From the NCBI GenBank assembly GCA_902632125.1, contig CACPBQ010000001.1, positions 1 through 64,000 on the forward strand: a stretch of 64,000 nucleotides of DNA. Reading direction: 5' to 3'. Source of the stretch: Paracoccaceae bacterium. GTDB taxonomy: Bacteria > Pseudomonadota > Alphaproteobacteria > Rhodobacterales > Rhodobacteraceae. This document shows, one piece after another, positions 61,832 to 64,000 of the stretch. The stretch's first letter is position 1, and each line of letters starts with the position of its first letter. Position numbers and translations under genes: made by a program. The notes below the pieces were generated by a model. It was given only the letters and a program-made list of their open reading frames with translations, had not been told where the DNA came from and searched no databases.

Positions 61832-62854
61832 ATGCCCGCCTTAAATGAACCAAAATTAATATCCGGAAACGCGAATAAAAATTTAGCGAAAGCAATTACT
61901 CGACGTATGACTGTTCACCGAGGTCTTACTGTCGATTTAGTTGATGCTCGAATAGAGCGTTTTAATGATCAGGAGATTTTTATCGAAGTTTTTGAAAATG
62001 TTCGTGGTGAGGATATGTTTATCATTCAATCAACATCCAACCCAGCCAACGATAATCTTATGGAGCTTCTTATTATGGCTGATGCTCTGCGTCGCTCGTC
62101 GGCAAGCCGTATAACGGCCGTGATTCCTTATTTTGGCTATGCTAGGCAAGATCGGAGATCTAAGGCCAGAACTCCTATTAGTGCTAAACTTGTGGCTAAT
62201 TTATTGGTAGAGGCAGGAGTGGAAAGAGTTCTGACACTTGATCTTCATGCCACACAAATACAGGGTTTTTTTGATATACCTGTCGACAATTTATATGCAG
62301 CGCCGGTATTTGCTCTAGATATCATTCATCAATTTTCTGATAGGATGAGCGATTTAATGGTCGTTTCGCCAGACGTTGGCGGGGTTGCTAGAGCTAGAGA
62401 ATTAGCCAAGCGGATAAATGCACCGCTCTCCATCGTCGATAAGAGAAGAGAAAGGGCAGGAGAAGTTGCTGAAATGACAATCATCGGAGATGTCAAAGGC
62501 AAAAAGTGCATTATTGTTGACGATATTTGCGATACCGCCGGCACACTTTGTAAGGCCGCCGAAGTGCTTATCGAGAATGGTGCTGCCGAAGTTCATTCTT
62601 ACATCACTCACGGGGTTTTGTCTGGGCCGGCTGTTGAGCGAATTAGCAACTCGGTTATGAAATCACTAGTTATAACAGACTCAATTCAAGCGACGGATCC
62701 AGTAGCAAAAGCTGCAAATATTAGAATTGTTCCCACAGCTCCAATATTTGCCCAGGCTATCTTAAATATTTGGAATGGAACCTCGGTGTCATCGTTATTT
62801 GAGACTGAAACGTTAGAACCAATTTATGATGGTCAACTACAGAGATTGTTATAA
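61832..62854 (+). CDS. prs: Ribose-phosphate pyrophosphokinase
   Basis: [54 protein letters not shown]. Confidence 0.97.
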   Translation: MPALNEPKLISGNANKNLAKAITRRMTVHRGLTVDLVDARIERFNDQEIFIEVFENVRGEDMFIIQSTSNPANDNLMELLIMADALRRSSASRITAVIPYFGYARQDRRSKARTPISAKLVANLLVEAGVERVLTLDLHATQIQGFFDIPVDNLYAAPVFALDIIHQFSDRMSDLMVVSPDVGGVARARELAKRINAPLSIVDKRRERAGEVAEMTIIGDVKGKKCIIVDDICDTAGTLCKAAEVLIENGAAEVHSYITHGVLSGPAVERISNSVMKSLVITDSIQATDPVAKAANIRIVPTAPIFAQAILNIWNGTSVSSLFETETLEPIYDGQLQRLL

Positions 62855-63013
62855 AGAACTGCTCTTTTGTAAATTCTTGTCACCAAGATCTGATATCTTT
62901 TGCTCTAGGCGAGTTATTCTTCGTTTCATGATGTCGTAATAGTAGGCAGTTACCAGCGCAAAAAGTAACCAAATCCAGAAAGGTGTAGAAACCGAAAAAC
63001 TCAGTATTTCCAT
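62849..63013 (-). CDS. Small hypothetical single-TM protein, 54 aa, absent from the ORF track
   Basis: Read directly: [54 protein letters not shown]. Confidence 0.55.
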   Translation of the reverse strand: MEILSFSVSTPFWIWLLFALVTAYYYDIMKRRITRLEQKISDLGDKNLQKSSSL

Positions 63014-63039
63014 TTGTAATCCCCCTTAAAATCGAGACG

Positions 63040-63064
63040 CAGAGACCTTTTTTGAAGGTCCCTG
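63040..63064. terminator. Stem-loop between amt and the downstream small ORF
   Basis: CAGaGACC-ttttttgaa-GGTCcCTG, one internal mismatch; T-rich on + strand side. Confidence 0.45.
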
Positions 63065-63090
63065 CTGTTTTTGTTAAATTAAACCTCTGT

Positions 63091-64000
63091 TTATCCTTTT
63101 GAAAATTCTGGATAAGCTTCCATACCAAGTTCAGACGTATCCAATCCAGCGACTTCCTCTTCTTCGCCAACACGTATGCCCATAGCAGATTTTAGAATGG
63201 TCCAAACGATACTCGAAGTAACTACAACAAATACCCCTACAATAATGATAGACGTAAATTGGATAAGGTATGAAGCATCACCGTTTGTTGCGGGTACGAC
63301 CATTGTTCCCCAAATACCTGCAAAAAGGTGGACTGGGATTGCACCTACCACGTCGTCGATTTTAAACTTATCTAACATTGGAACAGTAAAAACCACGATT
63401 AACCCACCTACAGCGCCGATCAGCGTTGCAGCACCTAAAGACGGTGTTAACGGTTCTGCAGTAATGGAAACTAATCCTGCTAAACAGCCATTTAGTATCA
63501 TAGTTAAATCAGGTTTTTTATAAAGAAACTGTGTTAACAACAGGGCAGCAATTGCACCACCCGCAGCAGCAGCATTGGTATTCGAAAAAATCCTGGAAAT
63601 ATCAGCTACGTCACCAACAGAACCCATCGCAAGTTGTGAACCTCCGTTAAAACCAAACCAACCCATCCATAATATAAATGTTCCTAGGGTAGCTATTGCT
63701 AAATTTGAACCTGGTATTGGAGTAACCTTGCCATCCTTGGCATATTTGCCAATACGAGGACCTAAAATTATTGCCCCCATGAGAGCGGCCCATCCACCAA
63801 CGGAGTGCACAACTGTTGAGCCTGCAAAGTCAAGAAAGCCCATCTCGTCTAAAAATCCCCCGCCCCATTTCCAACTAGCTTGGATCGGGTAAATAAGTCC
63901 AGTTAGAACAATTGTAAAAATTAAAAATGGCCACAATTTGATACGTTCTGCCAGAGCACCAGAAACAATAGATGCTGTAGCAGCACAAAACATCAATTGG
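63091..64000 (-). CDS. amt: Ammonium transporter (Amt family), 5' end beyond the window
   Basis: FCAATASIVSGALAERIKLWPFLIFTIVLTGLIYPIQASWKWGGGFL; DFAGSTVVHSVGGWAALMGA; open to the window edge. Confidence 0.95.
   Translation of the reverse strand, partial: QLMFCAATASIVSGALAERIKLWPFLIFTIVLTGLIYPIQASWKWGGGFLDEMGFLDFAGSTVVHSVGGWAALMGAIILGPRIGKYAKDGKVTPIPGSNLAIATLGTFILWMGWFGFNGGSQLAMGSVGDVADISRIFSNTNAAAAGGAIAALLLTQFLYKKPDLTMILNGCLAGLVSITAEPLTPSLGAATLIGAVGGLIVVFTVPMLDKFKIDDVVGAIPVHLFAGIWGTMVVPATNGDASYLIQFTSIIIVGVFVVVTSSIVWTILKSAMGIRVGEEEEVAGLDTSELGMEAYPEFSKG

Overview
This 64 kb window is almost entirely coding, low-GC alphaproteobacterial chromosome. Gene content and order look Rhodobacterales/marine-like, but that placement is inferred from gene neighbourhoods and was not searched. 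I see no rRNA, tRNA, CRISPR array, prophage or transposase. Contents include rimM-trmD-rplS-rpmE, a WaaA-like gene with lpxK, dciA-like/dsbA opposite mutY, alkB, ccrM-rnhB, ispB/ispE, ETF-QO, greA, coq9, rpsU, ppk2, pheST, rplT-rpmI, pyk, gltX, a Liv-type ABC operon bracketed by two acyl-CoA ligases, a molybdenum-cofactor operon (fdhD-mobA-mobB-unknown-moeA), a DmdC-like acyl-CoA dehydrogenase, an RND efflux pair, moaB-UDG, pyrB-pyrC-plsY, prs and a partial amt. I read three short genes missing from the ORF track: DUF465, the aa3-oxidase subunit IV peptide, and a 54-aa membrane peptide. The best leads are: (1) a frameshift at an A8 tract splitting the uracil-DNA glycosylase N-terminus; (2) a WaaA-like gene whose conserved N-terminus extends upstream of any ATG/GTG/TTG start, suggesting an ATT start; (3) a structured 320-nt leader before rplS; (4) a perfect inverted repeat directly before the rpsU start codon; (5) two GANTC sites one helical turn apart in the putative ccrM promoter; (6) stem-loops on both sides of the solute-binding-protein cistron; (7) an uncharacterised protein translationally embedded in the Moco operon. 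I found no clearly new multi-gene system such as a defence or mobile element.
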